DNA of 64,000 bases. Source: an uncultured Bacteroidales bacterium. GTDB taxonomy: Bacteria > Bacteroidota > Bacteroidia > Bacteroidales > UBA932. Numbering within the stretch: the first letter of the stretch is position 1; every line of letters begins with the position of its first letter. A model generated the notes under the pieces. That model was given only the letters and a program-made list of their open reading frames with translations. It did no database searches and was not told the DNA's origin. The stretch covers positions 23,651-87,650 of the forward strand of contig CAKULN010000008.1 in the NCBI GenBank assembly GCA_934667175.1, read 5' to 3'. The position numbers and the translations under genes are program-made. This document shows positions 1-10,372 of this stretch, in pieces.

Positions 1-1707
1 AGGCATGGCCTGAGGGCATTCTCCCTCAAGGATGATGCTGACATTGTTGGTCACGTTGCTGATTGTGACATTCTCGGCGTAACCCACGATTCCGGCCACA
101 GATGGGGTCACGTCAGGGCTTCCGGTCAATGTGATGATGTCTCCTGCCGCTCCGACAACGAGATTGCTGATGGTCGCTCCGTCAGCCGCTCCGAAAAGTC
201 CATAGACGTTGTTCTTGCTCATGTCACATGTCCAGCTGATGCCTGTGATGCTGTGCCCCTTGCCGTTGAACTTGCCCTTGAAAGCGTTGGCGAACGTGTA
301 GGCAGGAACTCCGGAACCTTCTCCGGTGGCGTTTCCTATAGGTGTCCATTCGATTCCGGTAAGGTCTATGTCAGTGAGCAGGCAGACTTCTCCGTCAGCG
401 TTCTCCCAACGGGTTGTGGACGCTCCGGCGTTGACGCTGCGGATGAACTCCATGAACGTGCTGAGGTCGGAGATTCCCTTGTCCTCTGACGGATCGTCTC
501 CGCTTCCTCCACCGCCTTTCACGATCGGATTCTGCTTCACGAGAATCGATGTGGAAACATCGTAGAGACTGTTCTTCAAGATGATGCGGCCTTCACGCGG
601 AGTGTTGGTCTTGCTCTCGAAATATTCAGCGACAAAATTGAATTCCGAGGTCTGCAAAGCTTTGGTCGTCACGGCCTTTAGCCAGGATTCGTTCTCCTTC
701 GCCACTGATGCCTCGACATCGATGTTGTGCGAGATCCTGATGGTGAAAGGAGTCATGTCTCCGCCAAGATTGATGACCGGCTCGCCCATCGGGGTGATGA
801 GCTCGTTGTCCTTGATGTAGTTCTCGAACTCGATGACGGTCTTGCCGTAGGAGAAGAACAGAGGCTTGTAGACGATGTCATCCCCGGCGCTGGCCATAAT
901 CACGACATTGCCTTCCTCGGCCCCTTCCTCCATCGTCACGGAGATAGTCTTCAGGCTCTCGTTGACCTTGACCTTCACGTTGTAGGCTGTCAGGTAATCC
1001 ACAACCGCATCCTTGGCCATAGTGCCGCTCACCTTGTAGCCGACCTCAACGGGTGCACTGTAGCTTTCGACCGCAAGGAATGACGGAGTTGTGAACGCGA
1101 TGGCCAGCGACTCGTTGTACTTGACGGAGAAGCTGGTGCCGTCGGTCAGGCTGAACACCACAAGGCCGCTTTCACTGTCAGCGACAACTTCTTTGAATAT
1201 ATTGCCGGTCATATCCTTTGCGAGAACGCCTGTGCTCTCGCCGTTGACCGTCCAATAACCATCCTTGTCAATTCCCACGGTCGGTGCCGGGCCTGAGACC
1301 GGCATCTTGTTGCCGTCCTTGTCGGTGATCCACTCCCAGGTGGCTCCGTTGTCCTTGGTCTGTCTCCAGTAAAGAACTCCATCATATTCAGCGGTTCCGA
1401 TCATAGGAGACTTATCAAGGTCGGAGGCTTTGGCAAGAGTGATGGTCTTCTTCTCTCCGTTCTTGTCTTGATAAGTGATGACATAGTTGCCTTTCTCGTC
1501 TGTCCCGACACGGGAGATGAAGTTGCCGGACACGAACTCCGAGACAGCCTTCAGCTGCGACTCCAGGTTGTCCGCTTTCTGCTCAAGTGCGGCTACACGG
1601 TTCTCCAAGTCGGTGATTCCGTTCTCGATCTCGGAGGAATCGTACGAACATGAGAACAAGGTGGCAGCCGCCATGAATATAGATATTATAGCAGGTATCT
1701 TTCTCAT
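1..1707 (-). CDS. Surface lipoprotein with DUF4988, BACON-like and GLUG regions (3' end beyond the window)
   Basis: The frame is open from an ATG at 1705-1707 to base 1 without a stop, so 569 codons are visible and the C-terminus is missing. The N-terminus is a lipoprotein signal with lipobox LFSC (Cys20). A short coiled coil and a DUF4988-type region follow (GYWTVNG signature). Next comes a beta-rich stretch resembling a BACON domain, then GLUG-like repeats (for example FANAFKGKFNGKGHSITGI and NNVYGLFGAADGATISNLVV). Proteins of this kind are usually displayed on the outer surface with a SusC/SusD pair and may bind glycan or act as adhesins. Only 6 bp separate it from the upstream gene, so it is the visible end of the same operon. 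Substrate cannot be inferred. Confidence 0.8.
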   Translation of the reverse strand, partial: MRKIPAIISIFMAAATLFSCSYDSSEIENGITDLENRVAALEQKADNLESQLKAVSEFVSGNFISRVGTDEKGNYVITYQDKNGEKKTITLAKASDLDKSPMIGTAEYDGVLYWRQTKDNGATWEWITDKDGNKMPVSGPAPTVGIDKDGYWTVNGESTGVLAKDMTGNIFKEVVADSESGLVVFSLTDGTSFSVKYNESLAIAFTTPSFLAVESYSAPVEVGYKVSGTMAKDAVVDYLTAYNVKVKVNESLKTISVTMEEGAEEGNVVIMASAGDDIVYKPLFFSYGKTVIEFENYIKDNELITPMGEPVINLGGDMTPFTIRISHNIDVEASVAKENESWLKAVTTKALQTSEFNFVAEYFESKTNTPREGRIILKNSLYDVSTSILVKQNPIVKGGGGSGDDPSEDKGISDLSTFMEFIRSVNAGASTTRWENADGEVCLLTDIDLTGIEWTPIGNATGEGSGVPAYTFANAFKGKFNGKGHSITGISWTCDMSKNNVYGLFGAADGATISNLVVGAAGDIITLTGSPDVTPSVAGIVGYAENVTISNVTNNVSIILEGECPQAMP

Positions 1708-1713
1708 AATGTG

Positions 1714-3861
1714 CTATTTCTTACGTACATACATATAATTCAAACAACTGCGCTCGCCTTTGCTGTCGCTTGGGCTGCTGACGAGGCCTGAGACGCCGTC
1801 CTTCTTGGCCCACATCGCAGACGAGCCACCACCGTCGAAACGTGTAGAGTTCCAAGCTCCGAGGCGCAGTGCGATCTCTGTGACTTCCTCGGCGTTGACT
1901 CCGATGGAGAATCCTACCTGGCGTCCGTCGATCTCGGCGATCATTATCCTCGAACCGCTCTTGTCAACGCATACGAATGTCATAGGGTCGATCAACGTGC
2001 GGAAATCGTGGTTCGCAGGGACAGTGTTGAGGGTGTTCTCCCCATCGGTGACGTAGTGCCACATTGTGGAATTCTGTGTCTGGATAGGCTTCACGACTCC
2101 TTCAACGTCCATCTGGGCCATAAGCCTGATGTTGTCTCCGACTTTCACCGCCGAAGCGATCTCATCAGCCGTGCTTCCGGTGATCTGGATGCCTACTTCC
2201 TTGCTGTCCGTCAGGTAAGGAGCCTCCGCAAGAGCCGTTGACCTGCCGTCAGCGATGGCTGTCACGGTGGCGTCGAACCAACCGTCGTTCACGGTCATAT
2301 TCGCTGATGAATATTTCGCCGTGATGTACAATGCATTCGCGCTGAGGGTGTTGGTGATGCTTTGTTTCTCAGGATGAGGGTATTTCACGTACCTTGAGGT
2401 GTAGAGGTTCACAGGGTAGGACTTCATCCTTGAAGCGTTCCTGCCACGCACGATCGTGTCGTTGACCGAGAAGAAGTTATATTCCTTGCCAGCCACTTCC
2501 ATTTTGCCGGTGAAGGTCTTCTTGCCGCAGGAAGCTGTGTTGTCCTTGAAGATCGTGAACGCCCAGGCGTGGTTTCCGAGGCTCGCCACGACCGCAGGGT
2601 TGTTCATATAGACAAGTTCGCCCTCCTCGATGTGCGCGCCTCTGCTGATTCCGTTGTTAGAGTCGAAATAGCCGGTGTTGAATCCGGCGATGACATCCTC
2701 TCCGGCAGCGGTCTTGCGGGCGCAAAGTTGTGAGAGGGTCTCTCTGAGGTTGAATCCGTTGTTCTTGTTGGAGTTGGCGTTCGGGTTCGGGACGATGTCA
2801 TCGGCGTAGGATGTCGTGACCTCGATCGCAGGGTTTGTCAGGTCGATCTCCAGCACGTGCATCTTTCTGGTGATGTTCTTAAACTCCATGCTGTAGTAGT
2901 TGCAGCCAGGGGCGAGGAGTTTCTCCTCCACGGTCTTCCATAGCTCGTTCTCTGTCTCCACGGAGAAAGTTCCGCGCAGACGGACCGTGCGCACCGCCAG
3001 ATGACCACTCTCGTCCGCGGCCATCAAAGTGAACTGTCCTTTGCGAAGAGGATCAGGAACAGCAACCTTAATCTTGCCGCCCGTCTCGTCAACGGAAGCC
3101 TCGACACTCTCGACCCTTGTCACTTTCAAAACGGCGTTGTCAACCGCCTTTCCTGTCAATGAATATGTGAACTCAAGCGCGGTTGTCCCATCTTCGACCT
3201 TCAGTTCGTCCTTGACTTCCTTACCGCCGAAGAAAACTCTCAGGGAGAAGCTTTCCGCGGTGTCAACCGTGATTTTGGATCCGTCGGCCAATGTGAGTGT
3301 CACGGAACCGTCCTCGTTCTTCTCGGCACCTGCTATCAAAGAAGCCTTGTGACCAGAAGACTTGATTTTATCACCCTTACTGTCAAGAATATACGATCCG
3401 TTGACCATCCAGTACCCATCCTTGTCAGTGGTGAAGGAAGGAGTGCGTCCGGCCACCGGAATCTTGGCTCCGTCCTTGTCGGTGAGGATTGCCGTCTTTC
3501 CGCTGACGGTGATGGTCCAGTAAAGGACACCGTTCTCCTCCTTGGTGCCGATGATGTCCACGCTCTTGATGTCATCCTTTCCGGCTACGATGGCCGTGGC
3601 CTCTTTCCCGTCAGATGTCGTGTACTTGATTGTGAAGCCACCGTCGGTGTTCTCCTGGATGGAGGTGATTATACCTCCGTTCCTTGCGGCCGACAGGAGG
3701 CCTATCTGGCTCTCCAGTTCTGTCAGTGATGCCGTGAGCTCGGCAATCTGTTTCTGAGCCTCGTCCACCTGCTTCCAGAGCGATGAGTCATCGTACTCCG
3801 AGCAGGACACCACTAACATCGCGGCGGCCAAAGCCTGAAACAATATCTTATGTCTTTTCAT
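1714..3861 (-). CDS. Lipoprotein with DUF4988 region and phosphodiester glycosidase (NAGPA) domain
   Basis: 715 residues. The signal peptide ends in lipobox VVSC (Cys20). Residues about 25-60 form a short coiled coil, and a DUF4988-like region follows (GYWMVNG). The C-terminal 390 residues match the NAGPA/DUF2233 phosphodiester glycosidase family, including the late signature RFDGGGSSAMW. The human relative removes GlcNAc from a phosphodiester-linked mannose. Bacterial members are thought to cut sugar phosphodiesters or related linkages at the cell surface. It lies 78 bp after susD and shares its N-terminal architecture with the next lipoprotein, so both are probably accessory surface proteins of this SusCD system. 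The catalytic assignment rests on the motif; the substrate is unknown. Confidence 0.85.
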   Translation of the reverse strand: MKRHKILFQALAAAMLVVSCSEYDDSSLWKQVDEAQKQIAELTASLTELESQIGLLSAARNGGIITSIQENTDGGFTIKYTTSDGKEATAIVAGKDDIKSVDIIGTKEENGVLYWTITVSGKTAILTDKDGAKIPVAGRTPSFTTDKDGYWMVNGSYILDSKGDKIKSSGHKASLIAGAEKNEDGSVTLTLADGSKITVDTAESFSLRVFFGGKEVKDELKVEDGTTALEFTYSLTGKAVDNAVLKVTRVESVEASVDETGGKIKVAVPDPLRKGQFTLMAADESGHLAVRTVRLRGTFSVETENELWKTVEEKLLAPGCNYYSMEFKNITRKMHVLEIDLTNPAIEVTTSYADDIVPNPNANSNKNNGFNLRETLSQLCARKTAAGEDVIAGFNTGYFDSNNGISRGAHIEEGELVYMNNPAVVASLGNHAWAFTIFKDNTASCGKKTFTGKMEVAGKEYNFFSVNDTIVRGRNASRMKSYPVNLYTSRYVKYPHPEKQSITNTLSANALYITAKYSSANMTVNDGWFDATVTAIADGRSTALAEAPYLTDSKEVGIQITGSTADEIASAVKVGDNIRLMAQMDVEGVVKPIQTQNSTMWHYVTDGENTLNTVPANHDFRTLIDPMTFVCVDKSGSRIMIAEIDGRQVGFSIGVNAEEVTEIALRLGAWNSTRFDGGGSSAMWAKKDGVSGLVSSPSDSKGERSCLNYMYVRKK

Positions 3862-3939
3862 TTTATCTTTATTTTAGTAATCGTTAAAAAATATTTTGCT
3901 TAAGATGAGGCAACTTATTTTTTGCCGTTTACTTAATTA

Positions 3940-5811
3940 TTAATAGCCAGGGTTCTGTGTCAGTACACTCTTCCCGGTTGTCTCGTCGATCGGATAGATC
4001 TGCATCTGTTTGTTAGGAATCGGATATAGATAGTCCTTTTCCTCCCACTTGTAGGTCTGGTCCTTGAACTGCACGAGGTAACCGCTGGTGCCTTCCGAAA
4101 GGGTGTTGTCCTTGCCTGGAGCCACGTTCAGGGTGTTGTCGCAGTCTGTCTGCGGAGTGCTTCCGCTGTAGATGCAAAGATCCGGTTTCCCGTCGTTGTT
4201 CATGTCATATTCTCCGAGTCCAGGGAACCAGCATCCGATGAATCCGGGACCAAGAGTGTTGGAGGCCGGGCAGATTTGCTGTCCCTCGTGCCAGCGGAGC
4301 ATATCCCAAAGCCTGAAGCCTTCGTTGACCAGCTCGACAGTCCTTTCCCTTCTGATCTCAAGAATCAGCCCCTTGTTGGCGTCTTCCAGATGCTTGTCCG
4401 TGTAGTACGAGCTCAGGAACGCATCCGGAGCGGCGTTTGCCTTGGCCACATCCAGACCAGGCATTCCGACTCTCGCGCGGATCACATTGATGGTCTCGTC
4501 GATCACAGTCTGGTCAGCCTGACCCAACTCGGCCTTGGCCTCGGCGTAGTTCAGGAGCACTTCACCATACCTGAATATAGCATAGTCAGTGGTCGAAGTG
4601 GTGGCGCCGTCGTGGGTGTCGTCCGAGAAGTATTTGATCGGACGGTAGCCGCTTCTCTCGTAGTCCTTGCAGCTCGGATAGTACTTGGACGAAGCGTCAG
4701 CTCCTACGGCGACATAGTCCGGAGCGGCGATGGTCTGAGCCATACGAGGGTCACGACCTGTGAACTCCTGGTTGTACTGCATTGTCTGCCATCCCTCCTG
4801 ATTCTGGAAAGGCGTTCCGTCGGCCATAAGATAATGATAGGCAAGAGCCCTTGTCAATGAATACCTCTGGTTCTTGTACGTGAACTGGACTCCGTGGCGG
4901 ATGTTCATCTCTGCCGTGAAGAGGAATCTTCTGGACAGGATTGTCTCGCTGGTCTCTGCGTCCTCAAGAACGAAATAGTCTCGGTAAGGCTGGCCTTTTA
5001 CGATGGTCGCTCCGTTGTACATCTTGTACTTTCCGCTCTCCATCACGGCCTTCGCCGCATCGGCTGCCAAATTGAGGAAGTAAGTGGATGAAAGCGTGAT
5101 TGTTGTACCGTCCTCTTTCGTGTAGGACTCGTCGGCGATGTCGTGGTACTTTCTCCAGGTCCCCTCGAAGAGGGCGATACGGGATTTCAGCGCGTAAGCC
5201 ACATATTTGTTGATTCTGTAAACTCCTTCAGACCAGGAAACCGGCAGTCCGTCAATGGCGCGGTCAAGGTCTTCCATTATCTTCTGCATAACGAAACCTC
5301 TGCTGTCGCGCGGCCTGTAAAGGGACTCTTTGTCGGAGTCTGAGATGACGTGGTCATAGAAAGGAATATCCCCGTACTTGCGTACCTTCTCATAGTAGAA
5401 GACGGCTCTGAAGAAATAGGCTATTCCGTCATATTTCTTGCGCACTTCCTCGTTGGTGCACTTGACAGAGTGCTCCAGATAGTAATTGATGGATCGGAGA
5501 TCCGACCAGGTGCTTGCGCTCCAGGTCTCGGTCTCAGCCGTTCTGGTGCCTCTCTGGATGGCACTCAGGGACAGATGGAACTGAAGGTCGTTGTCTTGAA
5601 GGGCTCCATCGAATGAGTCATCCGGTTTCGGCAGCATGGCGTAGAAGCCGTTGGTGGCGAGGGTAAGTTCCTTCTCGTTGGTGTAGAATGTCTCCGGAGA
5701 AAGGGCTGTCTCAGGGAACTTGTCAAGGAATCCCTCACAGGAAGTGAAGGCCAGAGCTGACAGCAGTCCCGCTATAAGAATATTGTATGTAGTCTTCATA
5801 ATCATATTCAT
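3940..5811 (-). CDS. SusD/RagB-family outer-membrane lipoprotein
   Basis: 623 residues, a normal length for the family. The N-terminus is a lipoprotein signal with lipobox FTSC (Cys25), followed by the typical SusD opening (GFLDKFPETALSPETFYTN). The C-terminal part has the family's RRERTVELVNEGFRLWDMLRW block. SusD proteins are surface lids that capture glycans or peptides and pass them to the SusC channel. The start codon directly abuts the SusC stop codon (0 bp), so the two are translationally linked. A second in-frame ATG at codon 5 (MKTTYN) could be the true start without changing the lipobox. Confidence 0.95.
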   Translation of the reverse strand: MNMIMKTTYNILIAGLLSALAFTSCEGFLDKFPETALSPETFYTNEKELTLATNGFYAMLPKPDDSFDGALQDNDLQFHLSLSAIQRGTRTAETETWSASTWSDLRSINYYLEHSVKCTNEEVRKKYDGIAYFFRAVFYYEKVRKYGDIPFYDHVISDSDKESLYRPRDSRGFVMQKIMEDLDRAIDGLPVSWSEGVYRINKYVAYALKSRIALFEGTWRKYHDIADESYTKEDGTTITLSSTYFLNLAADAAKAVMESGKYKMYNGATIVKGQPYRDYFVLEDAETSETILSRRFLFTAEMNIRHGVQFTYKNQRYSLTRALAYHYLMADGTPFQNQEGWQTMQYNQEFTGRDPRMAQTIAAPDYVAVGADASSKYYPSCKDYERSGYRPIKYFSDDTHDGATTSTTDYAIFRYGEVLLNYAEAKAELGQADQTVIDETINVIRARVGMPGLDVAKANAAPDAFLSSYYTDKHLEDANKGLILEIRRERTVELVNEGFRLWDMLRWHEGQQICPASNTLGPGFIGCWFPGLGEYDMNNDGKPDLCIYSGSTPQTDCDNTLNVAPGKDNTLSEGTSGYLVQFKDQTYKWEEKDYLYPIPNKQMQIYPIDETTGKSVLTQNPGY

Positions 5812-8800
5812 TTAGAATGTTATGTCAATTCCGAATGACACTGTCCTTGAGAATGGGTAGATGCAGTCGTCATCCTGATTTGAGGATGCTGTGGCCACTT
5901 CCGGATCGACATATTTCGTGTGTTTTTTCATCGGTGACCAGTACCAGAGGTTTTCACCCGTGAGGTAGAGGCGCACTTTCTCGACGGCCTTGTTCTTTTT
6001 CAGAGGAAGTGTGTAGCCGAGAGTGATGTTCTTGAGTCGGAGATAGGCCGCATTCTGGAGGTAGCGGTCCGTGTTCACGCCGAGGGAGCTGCTGGCGTAG
6101 GTTTCGTAGCCTCTTCTTCTCGGGAAGTAGGTGTTTCTGTTGTCCTCTGTCCAGGTCTTTGACTCAAAGTCGGTCGGAACGAATGATGACGCCGGGAATC
6201 CGTAAAGGCTCCAGAAGTAAGAGCAATTCTTAGGAGGCATCCAGTCGCAGTGACCGACTCCCTGGAAGAACACGGAGAGGTTGAATCCGTACCAGTCCAC
6301 ATCTCCTCTCAATGAATATGTGTACCTCGGTCTGTTGTTTCCGATGATGTAGCGGTCGCCTGGGTCCTCAAGGGTGTTGGCTCCGGTGTTGATGACACCA
6401 TCTCCGTTCCTGTCCACGAATTTGACATCTCCCGCCATAAGTTTGGCCATTGATGCCACACCGCAGCTATAAACAGCACTGTTGACAGCTGTGTCGTTGA
6501 TTCTGGCCTGATATTCAGCGGCCTCCTCGTCTGTCTTGAACAGCCCGGCAACCTCGTAGCCCCAGATGTCGCCAAGCCTCTTGCCGACATAGTGCTGGCT
6601 GAGCGACTTGTTCGGGTTGTCGAACTTTGTGATGGTCGTCACATAGTCACCGAGTGATCCGGAGAGAGAGTAGTAAAGAGGCTTGCCCGCCGCTGTGATC
6701 TGGTCTTTCCAGGAGAGGGTGATCTCGTAGCCTTTGGTCCTGAGGTCGGCTCCGTTGATCTTAGGAGAGCTTGTTCCGAAGACCGCCGGAAGCTCCTGTG
6801 ATGAGGTCAGCATATCCTTTGTGTCTCTGATGTAGAAGTCGGCGCTGGCACTGAGCCTGTTGTTGAAGAACCCGAGGTCGAATCCAAGGTTGTAGGTGAT
6901 GACGGTTTCCCAGGTAAGTCCCTGAGTGATGGCTCCTGGAGTACTTACTTTTCCGGCCAGGTTCGTGCTGTCGAACGTGTAATTCATCATCGAAGTGGAA
7001 AGGGTGCTGATGTAGGAATAGTTGCTCACCTGCTGGTTTCCGAGCGAACCATAGGACACACGTACCTTGGCGAGATCCCACCAGTTCTTCAGACCACCCC
7101 AGAAATTTTCCTCCGAGATCCTCCAACCGGCTGAGGCTGAAGGGTAAAATGCCCAGCGGTCTCCTTTGGCGAAACGGGACGAGCCGTCCTCACGCCCTGA
7201 GATCTCGAACAGGTACTTGCCCGCGTAGTCGTAGTTCACACGGGCGAAGAAACCGAGTGTCCTGTAGGCTGTGTTGCTCTCATCAGCCCTCTCTATGGTT
7301 CCCTGAGCCATATTGATAAACGACAGTTTGTCGGAGATGGATCCTTTCTGGCGGATGTTCGAGGTTGAGGATCTGTAGTCCTGGAACTGCGTGCCGGCCA
7401 CGGCTGTGAAGTTGTGCTTGCCCCACGATTTGTTCACATTGAAATAGGCGTTGGCGACGTGGCCGTTCTGGTAGTAGCGCATTTCCTGGAAGAAATCATA
7501 GATGGAGCCGTTGGAAAACTCCACGATGTTTTTCATATTCTTGTCCCATGTGTTGGCTGTCGGATATGAACGGTAACTGTTGAGGTGATCACGCCTTTTA
7601 TAGGTGTAGTCCGCTGTGATGTTCAGCCATTTTGTGAGGTCGAACACAAGCCTGTTGGTGATCACCCAGTAGTTCACCTTTCTGGAGTTCTTGTTCCTTC
7701 CGTCCGTGAACACGCCGCCGCGTCCCGATGCGATAGGGGAGTCGGCGAACTGGATGTTGTTGGTGTACATCGTGGTGGTTCCGTCAGGGTTGACCGGCAC
7801 GATAGTCGGGCTGATATTCTGGGTGATGTTCCAGAGGATGCCCTGCGGGGTCAGATCTTCAGATCCGTCCTGCTCCCAGAATCCGCCGTAATTGTAGGCG
7901 GAGCCTTCGTAGCTGAGGTTTCCGGTGTAGCGGAGCCACGGCTTTACCTTGGCGTTCACTTTGGCGCGGAATGAATATCCGTTCATAATGTCCTCGCTGG
8001 CGTTGTTGAAGACTCCCTCACGATAAAGGTAACGTCCGCTCACATAGTAGTCTATCTTGTCGTTGCCACCGTTGATGGTCACATTGTGCTCAGTCTCAGG
8101 GCGTGATCTTTTGAATATGTAGCCGTACCAATCGAAATTACCAAGGTAACGGTACTTGCCCTTGTCGTTGGTATAGACCCAAGGCCTGTCTGGATTCTCG
8201 GTCTTGTCGTTCCTGCGGTCGTAGAGCATCTGCATCTCCTCGTCCGTGTAGTTCCAAGCGTTATAGCCCTTGCTTGAATGGAGTGTGAACTCATTGGAGA
8301 GGTTGACATAGTCGTAACCGGTGGTGACGAAGTCCGTGCGAGTGGTGTTGAAAGCCACGCCTCCACGGCCGTTGTAGGTGACTTTCAGATCTCCGGCCTT
8401 TCCGCTCTTGGTGGTGATGAGAACCACACCGGCGGATGCTGTCGCGCCATAGATCGAGCAGGACGACGCATCTTTCAGAACGGAGACCGACTCGATGTCG
8501 TTAGGGTTCACCTGTGACAGCGATGACTCGATTCCGTCCACAAGAATCAGAGGGCTTCCTGAGTTCAGGGACACCTGTCCACGGATCTTCACACTGTACT
8601 CCTTTCCTTCGATGGAACCGTTGCTCATGCTCATAACGAGAGACGGATCTGCTCCCTGGAGAGCCTGCGCCGCATTGGTCACCGGCCTGTTGTTCAGGTC
8701 CTTGCCGCTGATGACTCCGACCGCTCCGGTCAGGTTCACCTTCTTCTGGACTCCGTAACCCACAACGACCGACTCTTCCAGAAGGTCGATGTCCTCCGCG

Positions 8801-9336
8801 AGGGTGACCACGATCCCTGCCGTCTGGCTTCCGAATGTGGCCGTGTACTCCTTGTAGCCCATCATCGACACGGTGTAGGAGTGTCCCGGAGCCGCCTTGA
8901 TGGAGAAATGTCCATCAAGATCGGTCATCACCACGTTGTCCTTCTTTCCGTCGAGCAGGATCATCGCTCCAGGCACAGGACCTGACGCGTCAACGACTGT
9001 TCCGGAATATTCAGCCGGAGCCTCCGCCTGCTGTCCGTTTTTCACCACGAGAATCATCTTCCCGTCCAGACTTGCCTGCATCCCGGTTCCGTCCAGAATG
9101 GCTGTCATCGCTTCCATCACGGTTTTCCCTGACGGAGGTGTGACCTTTCTGTTCACGTCGAGAAGACTCTCATTGTAGGCTACCGTCATCCCTAACTGAT
9201 GCTCGATTGCCTCGAACGCTTGTCTGACGGTCATTGTCCCCGACCGGAAGTTCACGACCTGATTCTGGGCGTGAAGTCCCGCGGCTGGAATGATGACCAG
9301 CAGAAGCGTGATCAGATAATGTTTAATCTGCTTCAT
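5812..9336 (-). CDS. SusC/RagA-family TonB-linked outer-membrane transporter with STN domain
   Basis: 1174 residues. A signal peptide is cleaved near residue 23 (LHA-QN). An STN (secretin/TonB short N-terminal) domain spans about 26-98, a carboxypeptidase-regulatory-like domain about 113-195 and a plug about 200-330 with SusC signatures (LVDGIESSLSQVNPNDIESV, KDASSCSIYGATASAGV). The rest is a large beta-barrel ending in aromatic-rich FGIDITF. It imports a substrate captured by SusD using TonB energy. The STN domain indicates signalling to the FecR-like anti-sigma factor encoded just upstream, so expression is probably induced by the transported substrate. Confidence 0.95.
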   Translation of the reverse strand: MKQIKHYLITLLLVIIPAAGLHAQNQVVNFRSGTMTVRQAFEAIEHQLGMTVAYNESLLDVNRKVTPPSGKTVMEAMTAILDGTGMQASLDGKMILVVKNGQQAEAPAEYSGTVVDASGPVPGAMILLDGKKDNVVMTDLDGHFSIKAAPGHSYTVSMMGYKEYTATFGSQTAGIVVTLAEDIDLLEESVVVGYGVQKKVNLTGAVGVISGKDLNNRPVTNAAQALQGADPSLVMSMSNGSIEGKEYSVKIRGQVSLNSGSPLILVDGIESSLSQVNPNDIESVSVLKDASSCSIYGATASAGVVLITTKSGKAGDLKVTYNGRGGVAFNTTRTDFVTTGYDYVNLSNEFTLHSSKGYNAWNYTDEEMQMLYDRRNDKTENPDRPWVYTNDKGKYRYLGNFDWYGYIFKRSRPETEHNVTINGGNDKIDYYVSGRYLYREGVFNNASEDIMNGYSFRAKVNAKVKPWLRYTGNLSYEGSAYNYGGFWEQDGSEDLTPQGILWNITQNISPTIVPVNPDGTTTMYTNNIQFADSPIASGRGGVFTDGRNKNSRKVNYWVITNRLVFDLTKWLNITADYTYKRRDHLNSYRSYPTANTWDKNMKNIVEFSNGSIYDFFQEMRYYQNGHVANAYFNVNKSWGKHNFTAVAGTQFQDYRSSTSNIRQKGSISDKLSFINMAQGTIERADESNTAYRTLGFFARVNYDYAGKYLFEISGREDGSSRFAKGDRWAFYPSASAGWRISEENFWGGLKNWWDLAKVRVSYGSLGNQQVSNYSYISTLSTSMMNYTFDSTNLAGKVSTPGAITQGLTWETVITYNLGFDLGFFNNRLSASADFYIRDTKDMLTSSQELPAVFGTSSPKINGADLRTKGYEITLSWKDQITAAGKPLYYSLSGSLGDYVTTITKFDNPNKSLSQHYVGKRLGDIWGYEVAGLFKTDEEAAEYQARINDTAVNSAVYSCGVASMAKLMAGDVKFVDRNGDGVINTGANTLEDPGDRYIIGNNRPRYTYSLRGDVDWYGFNLSVFFQGVGHCDWMPPKNCSYFWSLYGFPASSFVPTDFESKTWTEDNRNTYFPRRRGYETYASSSLGVNTDRYLQNAAYLRLKNITLGYTLPLKKNKAVEKVRLYLTGENLWYWSPMKKHTKYVDPEVATASSNQDDDCIYPFSRTVSFGIDITF

Positions 9337-9448
9337 AGACTGTTTTGTTGGTATTTGGTTTTTAACGATTTATAGGATATTCACTAATATATTCATTCAT
9401 AATTGTCCCTCCTTTTTTCTGCGGGAGCAGGTTTGTGGCGGGCCGGCT

Positions 9449-10372
9449 TTATCTTATGTAGACGCAGTTGTTCTCGATGCGGTATTTCATCCCCGGGACA
9501 AGCTTGCAGATCGCGCCGAGCATCTGGTCCAGTGTCTCCCCATGCACGAACTTGGCGGTCAGGATCATGTCGTCGTATTTCCCGGAGGTGATGTAGGTGT
9601 TCAGGCCGTACTTTCTCTCGATGGCCTTGGCTATTCCATGAATAGTCTCGGAGCGGAAGCACATATCCCCTCGTTTCCAGGCAGTGTCCTCCGAAGCGTT
9701 CACGTGTGTGACGGTGGCCTTTCCGGTGGCCCTGTCGTAGGAAAGCCTCTCGTCCGGAACCATCAGGATGCTTTCTCCGCTTTCCTTCAGAGTCGCCGAA
9801 ACGCTACCCTCGCACAATGTCGCGGCGGTACTTCCCGACTCTGGATATGCGTTTACGTTGAAGGTGGTTCCGTGTACCTGAATCGCCAGGTCGGAAGTGT
9901 TTACTGTGAAAGGAATATTTTGATTATGAGTTACTTCGAAGATGGCCTCTCCTGACAGGAACACAGTGCGCTCCGCAGCGGAGAATCTTTCCGGGAATAT
10001 TATCACGGAGCCTGCGTTGAGCAGAACCTTTGAGCTGTCCGGCAAGGTGACCTCCCTTGTCTCCCCGTTGTGTGTGGCGATTTCGCACAGTCTTGCCGGT
10101 TCGGCCGTGAGCGCCGTTTCCTGTCCGTTCAGTCTCGCGTTGACCTTGAGGGTGGCCCAAGGCACAAAGAACAGCACGGCGGCGGCCGCGGCGCAGGTAG
10201 TGGCGATCCGGAATATCCTGTGCCTTAACCCTGTGCGTATTATCTTCGTCTGCGCCTTCTCAAGCCCGTCGGCTGATGCCATCACCTGAGTGAACGCCTC
10301 GTCCAGTTCTTCCTTTGGAAGTGTGTCGTCATAGTGGTTTTGCCACTCGTCACGGATGTCTTTGTCTGTCAT
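9449..10372 (-). CDS. FecR-family anti-sigma factor (DUF4974 C-terminus)
   Basis: 307 residues. The N-terminal cytoplasmic segment (1-52) is followed by one membrane helix (about 53-75), a periplasmic FecR domain (about 95-200, with VTLPDSSKVLLNAGS and GEAIFEVTHN) and a DUF4974 region to the end. FecR proteins hold an ECF sigma factor inactive until the STN domain of the cognate SusC signals across the periplasm. It lies 112 bp upstream of susC on the same strand. In most Bacteroidales loci the sigma gene precedes fecR on the same strand. Here the nearest sigma gene is divergent, with 323 bp of repeat-bearing DNA between them. Confidence 0.93.
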   Translation of the reverse strand: MTDKDIRDEWQNHYDDTLPKEELDEAFTQVMASADGLEKAQTKIIRTGLRHRIFRIATTCAAAAAVLFFVPWATLKVNARLNGQETALTAEPARLCEIATHNGETREVTLPDSSKVLLNAGSVIIFPERFSAAERTVFLSGEAIFEVTHNQNIPFTVNTSDLAIQVHGTTFNVNAYPESGSTAATLCEGSVSATLKESGESILMVPDERLSYDRATGKATVTHVNASEDTAWKRGDMCFRSETIHGIAKAIERKYGLNTYITSGKYDDMILTAKFVHGETLDQMLGAICKLVPGMKYRIENNCVYIR

